Shown here in pieces: positions 5,371-6,319 of a stretch of 6,319 nt of DNA (positions are counted from its first letter, which is position 1; each line of letters starts with the position of its first letter). Position numbers and translations under genes: made by a program. The notes beneath the pieces were generated by a model, which had not been told where the DNA came from, did no database searches, and was given only the letters and a program-made list of their open reading frames with translations. Source of the DNA: Chloroflexota bacterium (lineage in GTDB: Bacteria; Chloroflexota; UBA11872; VXOZ01); contig VXOZ01000154.1 of assembly GCA_009839775.1 (NCBI GenBank), positions 1 through 6,319 on the forward strand, in the 5' to 3' direction.

Positions 5371-6210
5371 CTACGGGTTCACGTTCATGTCGTACTTGCC
5401 CGGTGAGATCAGGGCTTCGGTGGTCATGCCCATCACGCCGCCGCTGGCGCCCTTGGTGAGCGAGGCGCGCACCACCTTGATGGGGTCCACGATGCCCGCC
5501 TTGATCATGTTGACGAACTTGCCGTTGTGCACGTCGAAGCCGGTGGGGTAGCGTCTGCGGTAGATGTCGGCGATGATCGCTTCGGGGTCGTACCCGCCAT
5601 TCAGGAGAATCTGGCGCAATGGGGCTTCCGCGGCTTCCGCCATCATCCTGATGCCGTACGCCTCTTCCTCGTCAGATGCCTTGAGCTTGCGCAGCGCCTT
5701 GGCGGCGTGAATGTAGGCGATGCCGCCGCCGGGTACCACGCCCTCTTCCAGCGCGGCGCGCACCGCCAGCATGGCGTCGTCGGCACGCAGCTTCTTTTCC
5801 TTCATTTCGGCTTCGGTGAAGCCGCCGACTTTCAGGATGGCGATGCCGCCGCTGAGCTTGCCGATGCGCTCGCGCATCTTGTTGCGCTCAAACTCGTTCT
5901 TCTCGTCTGGGATGAGCTTCTTGACTTCCTGAATGCGGCGGCGGATGGCAACCTCGCTGCCCATGCCGCCCACGATGGTGAAGAAGTCGCGGTTGCACCA
6001 GATGCGCCGCGCGCGGCCCAGATCGGCCGCGGTGACGTCTTCCGTCAAGTCTCCGGAATCGCTGGAGACAAAGGTGCCTCCGGTCATGATGGCGATGTCC
6101 TCGAGGATGTGCATCATGCGGTTGCCGGCGCCCGGCGCCTTGATGGCGAGGGTTTGAATTTCGCCTTCCTGCTTATTGACCACCAACGTGGCGAGGGCCT
6201 CGGCTTCCAC
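5371..6210 (-). CDS. groL: GroEL-like chaperonin (60 kDa), C-terminal half after an in-frame stop
   Basis: The 279-codon frame can only begin at GTG 6210 if translated alone, without a visible ribosome site. Homology continues upstream across an in-frame TAG at 6252-6250, so this is really the distal part of a groEL gene. GroEL forms the double-ring ATP-dependent folding chamber. Seen here (numbering from GTG 6210) are apical-domain EALATLVVNK (4-13) and KAPGAGNRMMHILEDIAIMTGG (24-45), the intermediate-domain GFTEAEMKEKK (130-140), ADDAMLAVRAA with Asp145 at the position of the catalytic Asp398 of E. coli GroEL, and the nucleotide-binding EEGVVPGGG (155-163). The C-terminus reads TTEALISPGKYDMNVNP with no Gly-Gly-Met tail, so this is likely a divergent paralogue. 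Without the N-terminal equatorial part, the half alone could not bind nucleotide normally. Confidence 0.85.
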   Translation of the reverse strand: MEAEALATLVVNKQEGEIQTLAIKAPGAGNRMMHILEDIAIMTGGTFVSSDSGDLTEDVTAADLGRARRIWCNRDFFTIVGGMGSEVAIRRRIQEVKKLIPDEKNEFERNKMRERIGKLSGGIAILKVGGFTEAEMKEKKLRADDAMLAVRAALEEGVVPGGGIAYIHAAKALRKLKASDEEEAYGIRMMAEAAEAPLRQILLNGGYDPEAIIADIYRRRYPTGFDVHNGKFVNMIKAGIVDPIKVVRASLTKGASGGVMGMTTEALISPGKYDMNVNP

Positions 6211-6319
6211 GAGGTTGGCAAAGACGACCAGGCTCTTGCCGCCGACCGACTACACCGCTTCCAGCGCCGGAATGACCTGATCGGCCCGCTTAAGCTGTTG
6301 GTCGGTCACCAGGATGCAC
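6211..6319 (-). pseudogene. groL: groEL upstream fragment broken by an in-frame TAG (6250-6252)
   Basis: In the frame of the downstream chaperonin ORF, the - strand reads CILVTDQQLKRADQVIPALEAV, then TAG, then SVGGKSLVVFANL leading into VEAEALATLVVNK. The part before the stop matches the GroEL apical stretch ILLADKKI...LPVLEAV, so homology spans the stop in one frame. By comparison with E. coli GroEL the stop falls near residue 241, just after apical helix H; there is also about one extra codon there. The equivalents of the substrate-contact residues Leu234 and Leu237 (Ile and Leu here) precede the stop. The gene continues beyond the right edge. This may be a true nonsense mutation, a sequencing error (one base from CAG) or, less likely, recoding: TAG is the normal stop of four genes in this window. 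Confidence 0.7.

Noticed and set aside
6250..6252. Genetic code with TAG read as an amino acid
   Set aside because: TAG ends four genes here (amidotransferase-like, sulfatase, DUF6069-like and the chaperonin itself) exactly where their families end, so it works as a stop.
1..6319. CRISPR array, tRNA or rRNA gene, insertion sequence with transposase
   Set aside because: I saw no regularly spaced repeats, no tRNA-like cloverleaf or CCA-type end, no rRNA signature and no transposase frame on either strand.

Overview
The window is a GC-rich piece of an uncultured-type bacterial chromosome. It most resembles Chloroflexota, though nothing here proves that. The pointers are a lipoprotein with a Thr/Pro-rich linker after its lipobox, a DUF6069-type membrane protein, an S1-family sulfatase, a GroEL without the usual GGM tail, and intergenic CCCTCACCCTAACCCTCTCCC / GGGAGAGGG hairpin repeats. 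One gene is on the + strand; all the others are on the - strand.

Layout from left to right. (1) 1-773, - strand: 5' part of an unrecognised protein that runs off the window, in visibly more A/T-rich DNA than the rest. (2) 893-1068, - strand: a compact cassette upstream of that gene, made of a promoter, a perfect Shine-Dalgarno, a 15-codon ORF, a large hairpin and an intrinsic terminator. This is the most interesting region and looks like a leader-peptide attenuator. (3) 1122-2093, + strand: a lipoprotein of unknown function with a DUF3472-like sequence pattern. (4) 2119-2874, - strand: a class I glutamine amidotransferase-like protein that keeps its nucleophile motif but has FEPQ where FHPE is expected. 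(5) 3102-4610, - strand: a formylglycine-type sulfatase. (6) 4730-5155, - strand: a four-helix DUF6069-like membrane protein. (7) 5371-6319, - strand: the C-terminal half of a GroEL-like chaperonin, interrupted by an in-frame TAG at 6250-6252.

The - strand genes are separated by 119-227 bp gaps, two of which hold the CCCTCTCCC hairpin repeats, so tight operon coupling is not evident. The sulfatase and the amidotransferase-like gene may still share a transcript. No shared pathway can be read from the window: sulfate-ester hydrolysis, a possibly non-catalytic amidotransferase fold, a small membrane protein and a chaperonin do not make a known system. The boundary between the A/T-richer left end and the GC-rich remainder lies around 774-1121, where the attenuator-like cassette sits between two copies of a 10-bp direct repeat.
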